Source: Gammaproteobacteria bacterium
GTDB taxonomy: Bacteria > Pseudomonadota > Gammaproteobacteria > JAJPIJ01
DNA: 64,000 nt
Assembly (NCBI GenBank): GCA_022071965.1
Contig: JAJVIQ010000005.1
Location: 103,497 to 167,496 of the forward strand
Direction of reading: 5' to 3'
Shown: in pieces, positions 1 through 9,562 of the stretch
How positions within the stretch are numbered: the first letter of the stretch is position 1
How the letters are laid out: the number at the start of each line of letters is the position of its first letter
The notes under the pieces: generated by a model
Told to the model about the DNA's origin: nothing
Database searches by the model: none
Seen by the model: only the letters and a program-made list of their open reading frames with translations
Translations under genes and position numbers: made by a program

Positions 1-1452
1 GATCCGGAACTCGTAGTGGAGGTGCGGACCCGTGGCCAATCCGGACTGCCCGACGTAGCCGATGATTTCGCCGATCCGCACCCCACGGCCGGCCTTGACA
101 CCGTTGGCGAAGCGGGCGAGGTGGCCGTACACGGTCGTGTAGCCGCCCGGATGATCGAGTATGACCACCCGGCCGTAACCGCCCTGCCAGCCGGCATACT
201 TGACCTTGGCGTTGCCGGTGGCCTTCACCGGCGTGCCGCTGGGCGCCGCGTAATCGACCCCCTTGTGGGCGCGTATCCGGTTCAGCACGGGATGCTTGCG
301 GGCCAGGCTGAATCTCGAACTGATGCGCGTGAACGCCAGCGGCGTGCGGATGAAGGCCCGGCGGAGGCTCTGCCCATCAGGGCGGAAGTACTCAGCGACG
401 CCATCCCTGCCGACGTAGCGAACGGCGCGATACGCCTTTCCCTGATTCACGAATTCCGCGGCGAGGATGTTGCCGTCCTTCACCTTCTTGCCATCCTTGA
501 ATATCTCCTCGTACACGACCGTGAAGCGATCGCCCTCGCGAATGTCCAGCACGAGGTCGATGTCGAATCCGAAGATCTCGGCGAGATTCATGATGGCGGC
601 ATCGGACAGGCCGGCGTCCTGGCCGGCCTCGAAGAGCGAACTCGTGATCCGGCCACTGGCGCTCACGGTCCGCGACTGCAGGTCCTCCCTGACGGTCTCC
701 GCGGAGAAGGCGCCGTCGTTGTTGCGAACATGCAGGGTGCGGGCGAGGTCGATCTCGTGCACCATCTCCGACAGCGTTCCGTCGCTGATGCGGAAGTGTA
801 GATTGTCCCGCGGGCGCAAAGCCTTCAGGGTCGCGGTATCGCCGCCCAGGCCGAGGATACGGTCGAGGTCGTTGCCGCTCAGCCCGAGGCGTTCGAAGAT
901 GATCGAGAGGTTGTCGCCCTGGCTGACCGTGACGGTCTGCCAGCCTTCGGCACCCGCGAACTCCTCGTCCGGGATGGTCTCGGGCCCCTGGTCGCCGCCG
1001 CGCCGCCGCGCCATGCTGTTCGTGGGCTCGCCCGTCAGCCCCGGAAACGCGGGGGCTGGAGCAATGAGGTGGCGGGGGGCGAAGGGGTCGCTGACGGGTT
1101 GCAGGTCCGCCAGCACGGCCAGGTAGGCCGACGGCGGTTCGGAGGCAACCGGGATGGGCAGGATGCGCTCGGCCGTGGGCGGGTCGCGCTCGAAAAGCCC
1201 CTCCCAGGGCGGCAGATGAAACTCGTGCTTGCTCAGCTGATGGGAGGCCATGCCGCCCAGCAGGGCCACGGCAACCGGGGCGATCATTGCCAGCGCAAGC
1301 CGAAGGCGACGGGCGCGCTGACGCTCCCTCCCCCATGCGATGCGTATTTTGTAGTCGTAGAGTATTTCCCGGGTCTGGAACACGCAGCCAGCCTCGCTTG
1401 TTGTCGGCGGAACGATAGCGACGTTCGGCGCGCCCGTCAATGAATTGTTCAC
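1..1452 (-). CDS. M23 family murein DD-endopeptidase (OapA/MepM-like), 3' end missing
   Basis: Likely a periplasmic, membrane-anchored zinc endopeptidase that cuts peptidoglycan cross-links. The frame is open for 484 codons from a GTG at 1452 (alternative TTG at 1440) to the window edge, so the C-terminus is cut off. A basic N-terminus is followed by one membrane segment at about residues 50-68. A LysM/OapA-like region (VSQGDNLSIIFERLGL) lies mid-protein and an M23 domain at the C-end. Zinc ligands are visible as HKGVDY and as HLH in GPHLHYEF, so it should be catalytically active. The gene is divergent from tyrS, an arrangement seen in many gammaproteobacteria. The start is uncertain because neither candidate has a clear Shine-Dalgarno. 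Confidence 0.9.
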   Translation of the reverse strand, partial: MNNSLTGAPNVAIVPPTTSEAGCVFQTREILYDYKIRIAWGRERQRARRLRLALAMIAPVAVALLGGMASHQLSKHEFHLPPWEGLFERDPPTAERILPIPVASEPPSAYLAVLADLQPVSDPFAPRHLIAPAPAFPGLTGEPTNSMARRRGGDQGPETIPDEEFAGAEGWQTVTVSQGDNLSIIFERLGLSGNDLDRILGLGGDTATLKALRPRDNLHFRISDGTLSEMVHEIDLARTLHVRNNDGAFSAETVREDLQSRTVSASGRITSSLFEAGQDAGLSDAAIMNLAEIFGFDIDLVLDIREGDRFTVVYEEIFKDGKKVKDGNILAAEFVNQGKAYRAVRYVGRDGVAEYFRPDGQSLRRAFIRTPLAFTRISSRFSLARKHPVLNRIRAHKGVDYAAPSGTPVKATGNAKVKYAGWQGGYGRVVILDHPGGYTTVYGHLARFANGVKAGRGVRIGEIIGYVGQSGLATGPHLHYEFRI

Positions 1453-1541
1453 CCGTGGTCACGGCCGGCTTGTGACCGCCGGACCGCATGTTAAGCTTCG
1501 AACTTGAACGCGATTGTCAACATCATTGTCCGGATCCATCC

Positions 1542-2735
1542 ATGAGTGAGGACGCCTGCGCGGAGCTGCGTCGCGGCGCCGTCGAGGTGCTGCTCGAGAA
1601 AGACCTCAGCGCCAAGCTCGCGCGCGGCCGCCCGCTGCGGGTGAAGGCGGGCTTCGATCCCACGGCCCCGGACCTGCACCTCGGCCACACCGTGCTCATC
1701 AACAAGTTGCGCCAGTTCCAGGAACTCGGCCATCACGTCATGTTCCTGATCGGCGATTTCACGGGGATGATCGGCGACCCGACCGGCAAGAACGTCACCC
1801 GAAGGCCCCTCACGCGCGCAGAGGTCGACGCGAACGCGCGCACCTACCAGGAACAGATCTTCAGGATCCTGGACGCGCAGCGTACCGAGATCGTCTTCAA
1901 CTCCGCCTGGATGGATCGGATGAGCGCGGCCGGTCTCATCGGTCTTGCCGCCAGACAGACGGTGGCGCGCATGCTGGAGCGGGACGACTTCCACAGGCGC
2001 TACACGGGCGGCCAGCCGATCGCCATACACGAGTTCCTCTACCCGCTGGTGCAGGGCTACGATTCCGTGGCGATGAGGGCCGACGTCGAGCTCGGCGGCA
2101 CGGACCAGAAGTTCAACCTGCTGATGGGGCGCCAGCTGCAGGAGGAATACGGGCAGGAGCCGCAGGTGGTCATCACCATGCCGCTGCTGGAGGGCCTCGA
2201 CGGTGTGCAGAAGATGTCGAAGTCGCTCGGCAATTATATCGGCATCACCGAACCGCCCGGGGAGATGTTCGGCAAGGTCATGTCCGTCAGCGACACCCTG
2301 ATGTGGCGCTACTACGAGCTCCTGAGCTTCCGGTCGCTGGCCGATATCGATGGCTTGAAGCAGGCCGTCGGCGAGGGGGCCAACCCGCGCGACGCGAAGA
2401 TCGAGCTGGCCCTCGAGCTGGTGGCCCGTTTTCACGGTGGGGCCGCGGGCAGGCAAGCGAAGGCGGAGTTCCTGCGCCGCTTCCGCGACGGCGGGCTGCC
2501 CGATCAGATAGAAGAGATCACCGTGGCTGCGCGGGACGGCCGGGCCCAGATCGCCTACGTGCTGAAGGAGGCGGGACTTGTGCCCAGCACCTCGGAGGCC
2601 GTCCGCCAGCTGGCCCAGAACGCGGTACGGGTCGACGGTGAGCGCGTCTGCGACAGATCGGCGAGCCTCGCGGTCGGCAGGACCTACCTGTTGCAGGTGG
2701 GCCGGCGCCGTGTGGCGAGGGTGACCATCGCGTAG
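1542..2735 (+). CDS. tyrS: tyrosyl-tRNA synthetase
   Basis: Cytoplasmic class I aminoacyl-tRNA synthetase that charges tRNA-Tyr. The HIGH-type signature HLGHT sits near residue 46 and KMSKS near residue 224. A C-terminal S4 RNA-binding domain occupies about residues 333-397. An in-frame upstream ATG exists at 1488, but the 18 extra residues look non-coding and fall in the divergent promoter region. I therefore place the start at 1542, giving 397 aa, the usual size for the TyrRS subgroup of about 400 aa. The tRNA-Tyr gene lies at the other end of the window (63468). Confidence 0.95.
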   Translation: MSEDACAELRRGAVEVLLEKDLSAKLARGRPLRVKAGFDPTAPDLHLGHTVLINKLRQFQELGHHVMFLIGDFTGMIGDPTGKNVTRRPLTRAEVDANARTYQEQIFRILDAQRTEIVFNSAWMDRMSAAGLIGLAARQTVARMLERDDFHRRYTGGQPIAIHEFLYPLVQGYDSVAMRADVELGGTDQKFNLLMGRQLQEEYGQEPQVVITMPLLEGLDGVQKMSKSLGNYIGITEPPGEMFGKVMSVSDTLMWRYYELLSFRSLADIDGLKQAVGEGANPRDAKIELALELVARFHGGAAGRQAKAEFLRRFRDGGLPDQIEEITVAARDGRAQIAYVLKEAGLVPSTSEAVRQLAQNAVRVDGERVCDRSASLAVGRTYLLQVGRRRVARVTIA

Positions 2736-2776
2736 CGCGGCTGGTCGCCGCCCGCGGCGGCCATCCCCGGGCCGGG

Positions 2777-2794
2777 TTCCGCGCGCACGCGGAA
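2777..2794. other. perfect hairpin downstream of tyrS
   Basis: TTCCGCG and CGCGGAA form a 7-bp stem around a 4-base loop. It is flanked by CCCCG and CGGGG, which could extend the structure. No T-tract follows, so intrinsic termination is uncertain; it may instead stabilise the tyrS 3' end. Confidence 0.4.
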
Positions 2795-2872
2795 CGGGGC
2801 CATTGATCCGCCTCCCTCCGCGGCCGGGGCGGCGGTGGCCTCCCGCACCGGCGGCCGCCGCATGGCCTTCGC

Positions 2873-2901
2873 TTGACCTCGTTCCGGAACCCCTGTAGTT
2901 T
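2873..2901 (+). promoter_or_regulatory. candidate sigma70 promoter for ilvBNC
   Basis: TTGACC at 2873-2878 and TAGTTT at 2896-2901 are separated by 17 bases. Transcription would start near 2908, giving a leader of about 48 bases before the ilvB GTG. The patch is AT-richer than its surroundings. I see no leader peptide or attenuator here. Confidence 0.5.
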
Positions 2902-2955
2902 TCTCGGTCCTTTCGATGTTTTCGACGGTTTTACCAGAACTTAGGGGCGGGACCA

Positions 2956-4695
2956 GTGAGCAAGCGCATGCGCGGTGCGGAAATCTTCGTCCAGGCACTG
3001 AAGGACGAGGGAGTCGAATACCTCTTCGGCTACCCCGGCGGCGCGGTTCTGCACATCTATGACGAGTTGTTCAAACAGGATGCCGTCAGGCACATTCTGG
3101 TCCGCCACGAGCAGGGCGCCACGCACGCGGCCGACGGTTATGCGCGCGCCACCGGCAAGCCGGGCGTGGTGCTGGTGACCTCCGGGCCGGGCGCGACCAA
3201 CTGCGTCACCGGCATCGCCACCGCCTACATGGATTCCATCCCGATGGTGGTGTTCACCGGCCAGGTGCCCACGCATCTCATCGGCAACGACGCCTTCCAG
3301 GAGGTCGACGCCATCGGCATCACGCGTCCCTGCGTGAAGCACAACTTCCTCGTGGAGAAGGTCGAGGATCTGGCACCGACGATCAGGAAGGCCTTTTACA
3401 TCGCGGCGAGCGGCCGGCCGGGTCCGGTGGTGGTGGACATCCCCAAGGACGTGACCGCCGACAGTTGCGAGTACTACTACCCGAAGAACATCGAGATCCG
3501 CTCCTACAAGCCCACGGGCAAGGGCCACCCCGGCCAGATCCGCAAGGCGATCCAGCTCATCTTCGAGGCCAAGAAGCCGATGGTCTACACTGGCGGCGGC
3601 ATCGTGCTCGATGACGCGGCCGAGGATCTGAAGGAGTTCGGGCACCTGACCGGGTTCCCGATCACCAACACCCTGATGGGGCTGGGCGGCTACCCGGCCA
3701 CTGACCCGCAGTTCGTCGGCATGCTGGGCATGCACGGCACCTACGAGGCCAACATGGCCATGCATCACTGCGACGTGCTGATCGCCATCGGCGCGCGCTT
3801 CGACGACCGCGTCACGGGCAATCTCGAAAAGTTCTGCCCGTACGCCAAGATCGTGCACGTGGACGTCGATCCCTCCTCGATCTCCAAGAACGTGCCCGTG
3901 GACGTGCCGATCGTCGGTTCCGCACGCGAGGTGCTGCGCGAGATGAATCAGCTGCTGCGCGAGGCGGACTTCAAGCCGCGTGACAAGTCCAACCCCTGGT
4001 GGCGGCAGATCACGGAATGGTCGGCGCTCGATTGCCTGCGCTACGATCGCACGACCGACGTCATCAAGCCGCAGTACGTCATCGAGGAGCTGTACGCCGT
4101 CACCAGGGGCGACGCGTACATCACCTCCGACGTCGGCCAGCACCAGATGTGGGCGGCGCAGTACTACAAGTTCGACAAGCCGCGGCGCTGGATCAACTCC
4201 GGCGGGCTCGGCACCATGGGCTTCGGCCTGCCGGCGGCGCTGGGCGTGCAGCTCGGGTTCCCCGACAGCATCGTGTGCTGCGTCACCGGCGAGGCGAGCC
4301 TCGTGATGTGCATCCAGGAGCTGTCCACCGCGCTGCAGTACAACCTGCCGGTCAAGATCATCAATCTCAACAACCGCTACATGGGCATGGTCCGGCAGTG
4401 GCAGGAGTTCTTCTATGATCGCCGCTATTCGCACTCGTACATGGACGCGCTGCCCGACTTCGTGAAGCTGGCCGAGGCGTTCGGCCACGTCGGCATGCGC
4501 ATCGAGCACGCCAGGGACGTGCAGCCGGCGCTGAAAGAGGCCACGGGCATGAAGGATCGGCTGGTGATGATGGACTTCCTCACTGATCAGACCGAGAACG
4601 TCTATCCGATGATCGCCTCCGGCAAGGGCCATCACGAGATGCATCTGGCGCCGGGCAATCCGCAGCCCCAGCCCAGCGATCGCGAGCTGGCCTGA
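2956..4695 (+). CDS. ilvB: acetolactate synthase, large (catalytic) subunit
   Basis: ThDP- and FAD-dependent enzyme that condenses pyruvate with pyruvate or 2-oxobutyrate, the first common step of Val/Leu/Ile synthesis. Its 579 aa show the N-terminal pyrimidine-binding half with GYPGGAVLHIYD, then the FAD region and the C-terminal ThDP domain (VTGEASLVMCIQEL, NLNNRYMGMVRQWQ). GE in place of GD at the metal-binding motif is common in proteobacterial biosynthetic enzymes, so it is not a defect. The start is GTG, supported by GGGGCGG 6 bases upstream. The gene heads an ilvB-ilvN-ilvC run. Confidence 0.97.
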   Translation: MSKRMRGAEIFVQALKDEGVEYLFGYPGGAVLHIYDELFKQDAVRHILVRHEQGATHAADGYARATGKPGVVLVTSGPGATNCVTGIATAYMDSIPMVVFTGQVPTHLIGNDAFQEVDAIGITRPCVKHNFLVEKVEDLAPTIRKAFYIAASGRPGPVVVDIPKDVTADSCEYYYPKNIEIRSYKPTGKGHPGQIRKAIQLIFEAKKPMVYTGGGIVLDDAAEDLKEFGHLTGFPITNTLMGLGGYPATDPQFVGMLGMHGTYEANMAMHHCDVLIAIGARFDDRVTGNLEKFCPYAKIVHVDVDPSSISKNVPVDVPIVGSAREVLREMNQLLREADFKPRDKSNPWWRQITEWSALDCLRYDRTTDVIKPQYVIEELYAVTRGDAYITSDVGQHQMWAAQYYKFDKPRRWINSGGLGTMGFGLPAALGVQLGFPDSIVCCVTGEASLVMCIQELSTALQYNLPVKIINLNNRYMGMVRQWQEFFYDRRYSHSYMDALPDFVKLAEAFGHVGMRIEHARDVQPALKEATGMKDRLVMMDFLTDQTENVYPMIASGKGHHEMHLAPGNPQPQPSDRELA

Positions 4696-4721
4696 CCCTG
4701 AGCCTTCGAGACGCCCGAACC

Positions 4722-5306
4722 ATGCGCCACATACTGTCCATTCTCCTGGAAAACCACGCCGGCGCGTTATCGCGCGTCGCCGGGCTGTTCTCCGCGCGCG
4801 CCTTCAATATCGAGTCCCTGACCGTTGCGCCGACGGAGGATCCGACCGTCTCGCGCATGACGCTGGTGACCAGCGGCTCGGACGAGATCGTCGAGCAGAT
4901 CGTCAAGCAGCTCAACAAGCTCATCGACGTCATCAAACTCATCGACCTGAATGATGGCCCTCACATCGAGCGGGAGCTGATGCTCGTGAAAGTGCTTGCG
5001 CGCGACGGCGGGCGCGAGGAGGTCAAACGCCTGGTGGACATCTTCCGGGGAAGGATCATCGACGTCACCGACACGACGTACATCGTCGAGCTGACCGGCG
5101 CCAGTCGCAAGCTCGACGCATTCATCGAGGCGGTGAACGGGGAACTCATCATGGAGGTGGTGCGAACCGGCGTGTCCGGTATCGCCCGCGGCACGCGCGC
5201 GCTCAACGTCGGCACGCCCACGGCCGCGCCGCGTACCCCGACCAAGGCCGCGAAATCGGCCGACCGCGCCGCGCGCGGCGCGGCCAATCCGGCGCACCTG
5301 CTCTAG
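4722..5306 (+). CDS. ilvN: acetolactate synthase, small regulatory subunit
   Basis: ACT-domain partner of IlvB that binds valine and confers feedback inhibition. The N-terminal ACT domain (HILSILLENHAGALSRVAG) is at residues 2-75 and the ALS_ss C-terminal domain runs to about 160. The protein is 194 aa against about 163 in most homologues. The extra 30 or so residues form an Ala/Thr/Lys/Arg-rich, probably disordered tail. It starts 26 bases after ilvB, consistent with one transcript, although the Shine-Dalgarno is weak. Confidence 0.96.
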   Translation: MRHILSILLENHAGALSRVAGLFSARAFNIESLTVAPTEDPTVSRMTLVTSGSDEIVEQIVKQLNKLIDVIKLIDLNDGPHIERELMLVKVLARDGGREEVKRLVDIFRGRIIDVTDTTYIVELTGASRKLDAFIEAVNGELIMEVVRTGVSGIARGTRALNVGTPTAAPRTPTKAAKSADRAARGAANPAHLL

Positions 5307-5367
5307 GCACCCGCGAGCGGATCCGGGCGCGATTCCCATGCTTGCAGGCGCGACGTCCCCTGATTGA

Positions 5368-6438
<1,071 letters not shown>

Positions 6439-6452
6439 GTGTGGGCGGTGCG

Positions 6453-6474
6453 CCCCTGCCGGCCGCCGGCGGGG
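6453..6474. terminator. GC-rich hairpin after ilvC
   Basis: CCCC-T-GCCGG pairs with CCGGC-GGGG around a 3-base loop, with one bulged T, 14 bases after the ilvC stop. There is no T-run, so it is a possible weak, Rho-assisted or processing site rather than a classical terminator. Confidence 0.35.
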
Positions 6475-6583
6475 GTATGGCTGCCTGGCCATCGTGTCGG
6501 CCGCCCGGCCCGGGCATTACGCGCCGGGAGTGCCCGGCGCAATCCGGCCATGATCCGGGACGCGGGCGGGCCTCGGAGGTGTC

Positions 6584-7375
6584 ATGGCTGATGAACCAGT
6601 GTTGACGCAGAGGCGGCGACGCGGCATCTATCTGCTGCCGAATCTCTTCACCACCGCGGCCATGTTCGCCGGCTTCTACGGCATCGTGGCGGCAATCAAC
6701 GAACGGTTCGAAACGGCGGCCATTTCGATCTTCGCCGCCATGGTGCTCGACGGCATGGATGGCCGTATCGCCCGCCTCACCAATACGCAAAGCGCCTTTG
6801 GCGCGGAGTACGACAGCCTCTCGGACATGGTGTCCTTCGGGCTGGCGCCCGCGTTGATCTCCTACCTGTGGGCGCTGCACTCCTTCGGCAAGACCGGCTG
6901 GGTGGTCGCCTTCCTCTTCGCGACCATGGCGGCGCTGCGTCTGGCGCGTTTCAACACCCAGGTCGGCAAGGCGGACAAGCGCTACTTTCAGGGCCTGCCC
7001 AGCCCGTCGGCCGCAGCGCTGGTGGCGGGGATCGTGTGGGTCGGAACGGTCGGCGACCTGCGCGACTCGGCGGCCATGGCGACCATCACCATGGCGCTGA
7101 CGGCGGCTGCGGGCCTGTTGATGGTCAGCAATATCCGTTATCACAGTTTCAAGGAGCTGGATCTGCACGGCCGCGTGCCGTTCTTCATCGTACTGCTGAT
7201 CGTGTTGGCGTTCGCGTTCATCTCCGTCAATCCGCCGCTGCACATCTTCCTGGGGTTCCTCGTCTACGCGGCCTCCGGTCCCATCCTGACGCTGATCTTC
7301 ATGCGCAGGCGCCGGGCGGCCCGCCGCGCGCAGGCTGCCGGCGGATCGCCGGGTGCGCCTCCCCCGGGCGCCTGA
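6584..7375 (+). CDS. pssA: CDP-diacylglycerol--serine O-phosphatidyltransferase
   Basis: Integral membrane enzyme that makes phosphatidylserine, the precursor of phosphatidylethanolamine, from CDP-diacylglycerol and serine. The CDP-alcohol phosphatidyltransferase signature DG(x2)AR(x8)G(x3)D(x3)D is complete, running from DGMDGRIAR through EYDSLSD. About seven to eight hydrophobic segments span the 263 aa, and the C-terminus is basic. It belongs to the membrane-type (Bacillus-like) family, not the E. coli peripheral PssA. Start ATG follows GGAGGTG. It sits between ilvC and leuA, a linkage seen in other Proteobacteria. Confidence 0.94.
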   Translation: MADEPVLTQRRRRGIYLLPNLFTTAAMFAGFYGIVAAINERFETAAISIFAAMVLDGMDGRIARLTNTQSAFGAEYDSLSDMVSFGLAPALISYLWALHSFGKTGWVVAFLFATMAALRLARFNTQVGKADKRYFQGLPSPSAAALVAGIVWVGTVGDLRDSAAMATITMALTAAAGLLMVSNIRYHSFKELDLHGRVPFFIVLLIVLAFAFISVNPPLHIFLGFLVYAASGPILTLIFMRRRRAARRAQAAGGSPGAPPPGA

Positions 7376-7665
7376 GGACAACTGCTTCAGGCAGCGAGCC
7401 GGTCGCACTCACCGGTACATTTCTCGCGGGCGTCCTTGCGGGCCCCGTGCCTCGCGGCGTGCATTGATGCACACCTGCGCGGTGTTCGCGCACTGGCTGG
7501 CCGCCGCCACCATCAGGTGATGCCCGGAGATGCCGCCAAGGCATGACCGGGGCGCCCGCCGCGATCCGCCAGCTCCACGCGGGCAGTCAACTGTTGGTGC
7601 CGGTCGATGGGATTCCGCTATCGGGCCGATAGAAACAAATGCTCCCGCGTGGGCCGGCCGGCGCA
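7376..7665. other. non-coding gap upstream of the leu promoter
   Basis: There is no convincing gene in these 290 bases between pssA and the leuA promoter. One short perfect palindrome-like repeat, GTGCAT-TG-ATGCAC, lies at 7459-7472, and a weak 5-bp inverted repeat follows the pssA stop. I see no known RNA motif. Confidence 0.5.
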
Positions 7666-7694
7666 TTGTAAAAGCGGATACCGGCCGCTATATT
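7666..7694 (+). promoter_or_regulatory. candidate sigma70 promoter for the leuA leader
   Basis: TTGTAA at 7666-7671 and TATATT at 7689-7694 are spaced by exactly 17 bases. Transcription would start near 7701, about 28 bases before the leader peptide ATG. This is the only AT-rich patch in the gap. Confidence 0.6.
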
Positions 7695-7728
7695 GCCCTT
7701 GGCGGCACACGCCACACCGATATCATCC

Positions 7729-7830
7729 ATGACGATCATGCGCGACGACGATTCACAGGCACGGGCATCCGCCGCCCGGGTGCCGTCGCGCCCGCAACCC
7801 GGCCTGCCCGCACTGCTGCTCCTGCCCTGA
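7729..7830 (+). CDS. leuL: probable leu operon leader peptide (33 aa)
   Basis: Short reading frame between a good promoter and leuA. The encoded peptide ends in LPALLLLP followed by TGA, so five of its last eight residues are leucine (CTG, CTG, CTG, CTC, CTG). That is the arrangement expected for attenuation, where ribosomes stall at Leu codons when Leu-tRNA is scarce. An alternative in-frame ATG lies at 7738. No strong Shine-Dalgarno is visible. Complementary segments able to form alternative hairpins begin inside the Leu run. The call rests on composition and position; I cannot show conservation. Confidence 0.6.
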   Translation: MTIMRDDDSQARASAARVPSRPQPGLPALLLLP

Positions 7831-7865
7831 CGGGCAACCACCTGCATACCACCCCGGCGGGGGCA
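7805..7865 (+). promoter_or_regulatory. candidate leucine attenuator with alternative pairings
   Basis: TGCCC occurs at 7805-7809 and 7823-7827. Its complement GGGCA occurs at 7832-7836 and 7861-7865. Two mutually exclusive foldings are therefore possible, and the first TGCCC and the leader stop codon would be covered by a ribosome stalled on the Leu codons. CCCC-GGC-GGGG at 7852-7862 is another hairpin. No T-run follows, so the read-out could be Rho-dependent or translational. Confidence 0.45.
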
Positions 7866-7899
7866 AACGCGAAAACCCAGGAGACCTGATTCCGACGAA

Positions 7900-7923
7900 C
7901 CGGTAGCATAATGCTGCTGCCGG
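7900..7923 (+). promoter_or_regulatory. hairpin overlapping the leuA ribosome binding site
   Basis: CCGGTAGCA (7900-7908) pairs with TGCTGCCGG (7915-7923), nine pairs with one G-U, around a 6-base loop. The 3' arm runs into the leuA Shine-Dalgarno GGTGGAG (7922-7928). It could hide the binding site and act as a translational switch in the leu leader. Confidence 0.45.
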
Positions 7924-7936
7924 TGGAGAGCATGTC

Positions 7937-9484
7937 ATGAAGGACAGACTGATCATATTCGACACGACGCTGCGAGATGGCGAACAAAGCCCCGGGGCGT
8001 CCATGACCCAGGACGAAAAGGTCCGTATCGCACGGGCGTTGGAACGCCTCAAGGTGGACGTGATCGAGGCCGGATTTCCGGTCGCGAGCCCTGGGGATTT
8101 CGAGGCCGTCAAGGCGGTTGCCGAGGCCGTCACGGAGAGCACGGTGTGCGGTCTGGCGCGAGCGCTGGACAAGGACATCGACCGCGCGGCAGAGGCGTTG
8201 AAGCCGGCCAGGCGCGCGCGCATACACACGTTCATCGCGACCTCGCCCATACACATGGCGAAGAAGCTGAAGATGACCCCGGACCAGGTCGTCGAGGAGG
8301 CGATACACGCGGTCAGGCGGGCGCGCCGGTACACTGACGACGTGGAGTTCTCGGCCGAGGACGCGGTGCGGTCCGAGGTCGATTTCCTCTGCCGCGTCTT
8401 CGAGGCGGCCATCGATGCCGGGGCGCGAACCATCAACGTTCCGGACACCGTCGGCTACAGCATCCCGTCGGTGTGGTTCGAGCGCATACATACGCTCATC
8501 TCGCGCGTGCCGAATGCCGACAAGGTCGTGTGGTCGACCCACTGCCACAACGATCTCGGCATGGCGGTGGCCAATTCGCTCGCCGCGGTGCAGGCGGGCG
8601 TGCGCCAGGTCGAATGCACCATCAACGGCCTGGGCGAGCGCGCAGGCAACGCGTCGCTGGAGGAGATCGTGATGGCGGTGAAGACGCGCCGTGACGTCTT
8701 CGGAGTGACCTGTGATATCGACACGACGCAGATCGTGCCGACCTCCAAGCTCGTGGCCACGATCACCGGCTATCCGGTCCAGCCCAACAAGGCCATCGTC
8801 GGCGCCAATGCCTTCGCGCACGAGTCCGGAATACACCAGGACGGGGTACTGAAGCACCGCGAGACCTACGAGATCATGCGCGCCGAGGACGTGGGCTGGA
8901 ACGCCAACCGCATGGTGCTCGGCAAGCATTCCGGCAGGAATGCGTTCAGGGCGCGCCTCACCGATCTGGGGATCGAGTTCAAGCGCGAGGAGGACCTCAA
9001 CGAGGCCTTCATGCGCTTCAAGGAACTGGCGGACAAGAAGCACGACATCTACGACGAGGACCTGCAGGCGTTGGTCACCGAGACCAACCTCGCCGCCATG
9101 CACGAGCGGGTGAAACTGATCTCGCTGAAGGTGCAGTCGGAGACCGGCGAGACGCCCAAGGCCGACATCACCCTGTCGGTGGATGGCGGCGAGCGCGAGG
9201 GTGCGGCCACGGGCGGCGGGCCGGTGGACGCGACCTTCCGCGCCATCGAGTCGATCGTGCACAGCGGCTGCAATCTGCAGTTGTTCTCGGTGAACAACAT
9301 CACCACCGGAACGGACGCGCAGGGCGAGGTAACGGTGCGGCTCGACAAGGGCGGCCGCATCGCCAACGGTCAGGGGGCGGACACCGACATCCTGGTCGCC
9401 TCGGCGAAGGCGTACATCAATGCACTGAACAAGCTGAGCGTGACGACGGAGCGGGCACACCCGCAGGTCGCCGACCATATTTGA
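7937..9484 (+). CDS. leuA: 2-isopropylmalate synthase
   Basis: First committed enzyme of leucine synthesis; it condenses acetyl-CoA with 2-oxoisovalerate. An N-terminal HMGL-type TIM barrel carries [12 protein letters not shown] (residues 9-20) and the metal ligands in THCHNDLG. The C-terminal LeuA allosteric dimer domain (about residues 390-505) should bind leucine for feedback inhibition. At 515 aa it matches the standard bacterial LeuA. The start ATG follows GGTGGAG. No leuBCD genes are in the window. Control by both feedback and the upstream leader is likely. Confidence 0.97.
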   Translation: MKDRLIIFDTTLRDGEQSPGASMTQDEKVRIARALERLKVDVIEAGFPVASPGDFEAVKAVAEAVTESTVCGLARALDKDIDRAAEALKPARRARIHTFIATSPIHMAKKLKMTPDQVVEEAIHAVRRARRYTDDVEFSAEDAVRSEVDFLCRVFEAAIDAGARTINVPDTVGYSIPSVWFERIHTLISRVPNADKVVWSTHCHNDLGMAVANSLAAVQAGVRQVECTINGLGERAGNASLEEIVMAVKTRRDVFGVTCDIDTTQIVPTSKLVATITGYPVQPNKAIVGANAFAHESGIHQDGVLKHRETYEIMRAEDVGWNANRMVLGKHSGRNAFRARLTDLGIEFKREEDLNEAFMRFKELADKKHDIYDEDLQALVTETNLAAMHERVKLISLKVQSETGETPKADITLSVDGGEREGAATGGGPVDATFRAIESIVHSGCNLQLFSVNNITTGTDAQGEVTVRLDKGGRIANGQGADTDILVASAKAYINALNKLSVTTERAHPQVADHI

Positions 9485-9494
9485 TTCCGCCGCG

Positions 9495-9522
9495 CCATCG
9501 CCGGACCGCTCGGCGATGGTTT
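9495..9522 (+). terminator. probable intrinsic terminator of leuA
   Basis: CCATCGCCG (9495-9503) and CGGCGATGG (9511-9519) form a perfect 9-bp stem with a 7-base loop, followed by TTT. It begins 10 bases after the leuA stop. The T-tract is short, so efficiency is uncertain. Confidence 0.55.
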
Positions 9523-9562
9523 CGGGTATGGGGCGCCGGGGCAGTATCGGGGAGACATCGGT

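Noticed and set aside
1488..1541. Upstream ATG that would extend TyrRS by 18 residues
   Set aside because: The added residues (rich in Cys and His) do not resemble TyrRS N-termini and lie in the divergent promoter region; the internal ATG gives the usual length.
4261..4320. GE instead of GD at the ThDP motif of IlvB considered as an inactivating change
   Set aside because: The same substitution occurs in many proteobacterial biosynthetic acetolactate synthases.
7530..7889. A 119-codon plus-strand frame covering the leu leader region
   Set aside because: It runs through the promoter and hairpins in a frame different from the Leu-rich leader, has no Shine-Dalgarno and no recognisable features.
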